From assembly GCA_902554705.1 (NCBI GenBank), contig CACDPP010000013.1, positions 1-45,627 on the forward strand: DNA of 45,627 bases. Reading direction: 5' to 3'. The stretch comes from Paracoccaceae bacterium (GTDB taxonomy: Bacteria; Pseudomonadota; Alphaproteobacteria; Rhodobacterales; Rhodobacteraceae). Made by a program: the position numbers and the translations under genes. The notes beneath the pieces are model-generated. The model was given only the letters and a program-made list of their open reading frames with translations. It had not been told where the DNA came from and did not search any database. Of this stretch, positions 45,124-45,627 are shown piece by piece (the first letter of the stretch is position 1; each line of letters starts with the position of its first letter).

Positions 45124-45627
45124 TGGCGCTTAAGCAGCAAAACTTTGACCCGATTGTTAGTGCACAGGCCCAATTATCAAACGAAGATAGAGGGTGGAGC
45201 CATAAAGGACGAGAAAGTGCTCTGGGTAGACTGTCAAATATTGGTTTGCCCAGTCGTCGAGATGAATATTGGAAGTACACAAATCCAGCTGAATTAATTA
45301 CAGAAAAACCAAATATATTGCCCGTCGCTGGTCCAGAAGATGCTAATGTGTTTTCGGAAATAGATGTGCAAAAAATTGTTTTCTGTGATGGTGTTTTTAG
45401 CTCAGAGTTATCAGATGAATTTGCATCAGAAAATATGAGTATCAGCAAACTTTCGGACGTTGATGACTTACATTGGGCGCAAAATTACTATGGTACCCTT
45501 GAAAGACAGGGTCAAAGCCCTGTTAGCCGCCCCCTCGCAGCTTTAAATACCGCCATCGCTTCTGACGGTGTTCTGATCCACGTAAAAGGAAACATTGGTA
45601 AACCAATTCTTATTTTAGGCGTGCACA
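45123..45627 (+). CDS. sufD: Fe-S cluster assembly protein SufD, N-terminal part
   Basis: ATG 45123 overlaps the sufC stop by one base (TAATG), and the frame stays open to the window edge, 168 codons. The N-terminus MALKQQNFDPIVSAQ, followed by GLPSRRDEYWKYTNPAEL, is the SufD N-terminal domain (compare PxxxxExWRYT). SufD is the partner of SufB and has no cluster of its own in the family. The C-terminal beta-helix lies outside. Confidence 0.92.
   Translation, partial: MALKQQNFDPIVSAQAQLSNEDRGWSHKGRESALGRLSNIGLPSRRDEYWKYTNPAELITEKPNILPVAGPEDANVFSEIDVQKIVFCDGVFSSELSDEFASENMSISKLSDVDDLHWAQNYYGTLERQGQSPVSRPLAALNTAIASDGVLIHVKGNIGKPILILGVH

Noticed and set aside
44996-45448. 150-codon minus-strand frame across the sufC-sufD junction
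   Set aside because: The plus strand encodes clear SufC and SufD here; the antisense translation looks random.
1-45627. Insertion sequences, prophage, toxin-antitoxin, CRISPR, tRNA or rRNA genes
   Set aside because: None recognised by eye; gene order is that of a stable chromosome core, and gaps are short.

Overview
The window is a stretch of bacterial chromosome, AT-rich throughout (roughly 38-40% G+C by eye), and densely coding on both strands. Gene content and order point to a low-GC marine Rhodobacterales (roseobacter-type alphaproteobacterium). Markers for this are: ribosomal protein L21 with a C-terminal helix-hairpin-helix extension; S9 with an N-terminal extension; the pair olsB-olsA; a DUF3553 mini-protein; a Pyl-free MttB-family methyltransferase; an IscR-like regulator that lacks the cysteine triad and heads a suf operon; and HemB of the Asp-rich metal-site type. 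No insertion sequence, prophage, CRISPR array, rRNA or tRNA gene was seen. No gap between genes exceeds 300 bases; the longest are 21709-21977, 20836-21060 and 8750-8941.

Layout. 1-2383 (minus): lptF and lptG (LPS exporter permeases), then the first 58 codons of a surA-like periplasmic chaperone. 2541-4462: pepA and holC, overlapping. 4473-6901 (minus): an ABC-F ATPase, translationally coupled to a membrane-anchored aspartic protease. 7068-8749: ndk, and convergent to it a class I aminotransferase. 8942-12761: cysS, cimA and a squalene/phytoene-synthase-like gene. 12793-14013 (minus): an MFS transporter. 14147-16150: an AlkA-type glycosylase, a carboxylesterase and an HNH nuclease. 16240-17332: promoter, rplM, rpsI and terminator. 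17356-21708 (minus): typA, an mttB-family gene, a candidate 31-residue peptide and an SGNH hydrolase. 21845-27428: promoter, rplU, rpmA, terminator, a lysE-family exporter, obgE, proB, proA and a DUF3553 gene. 27490-29111: olsB and olsA (ornithine lipid synthesis). Then thiE (minus), trmJ and ctaA (plus). 31824-36293 (minus): gyrA, and a hemB-SYLF lipoprotein pair. 36415-40424: a small membrane protein related to one annotated in relatives as a SufBCD-complex component, and mfd. Both are disturbed at homopolymer runs. 40448-41101 (minus): a serine hydrolase. 41134-45627: a promoter with an Irr-type (ICE) palindrome, the iscR-like gene, a cysteine desulfurase, sufB, sufC and the start of sufD.

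Most of the window is housekeeping: envelope assembly, translation, proline, tetrapyrrole and haem A synthesis, DNA repair and Fe-S cluster assembly. The observations most worth following are: the perfect ICE palindrome over the suf promoter; the one-base frameshift in mfd at a run of nine G; a second likely frameshift at a run of seven T in the neighbouring small membrane gene; the IscR-like regulator with a single cysteine; the direct lptG-surA junction with no lptD; and a possible small peptide gene upstream of the orphan mttB-family gene. I found no clearly new multi-gene system.
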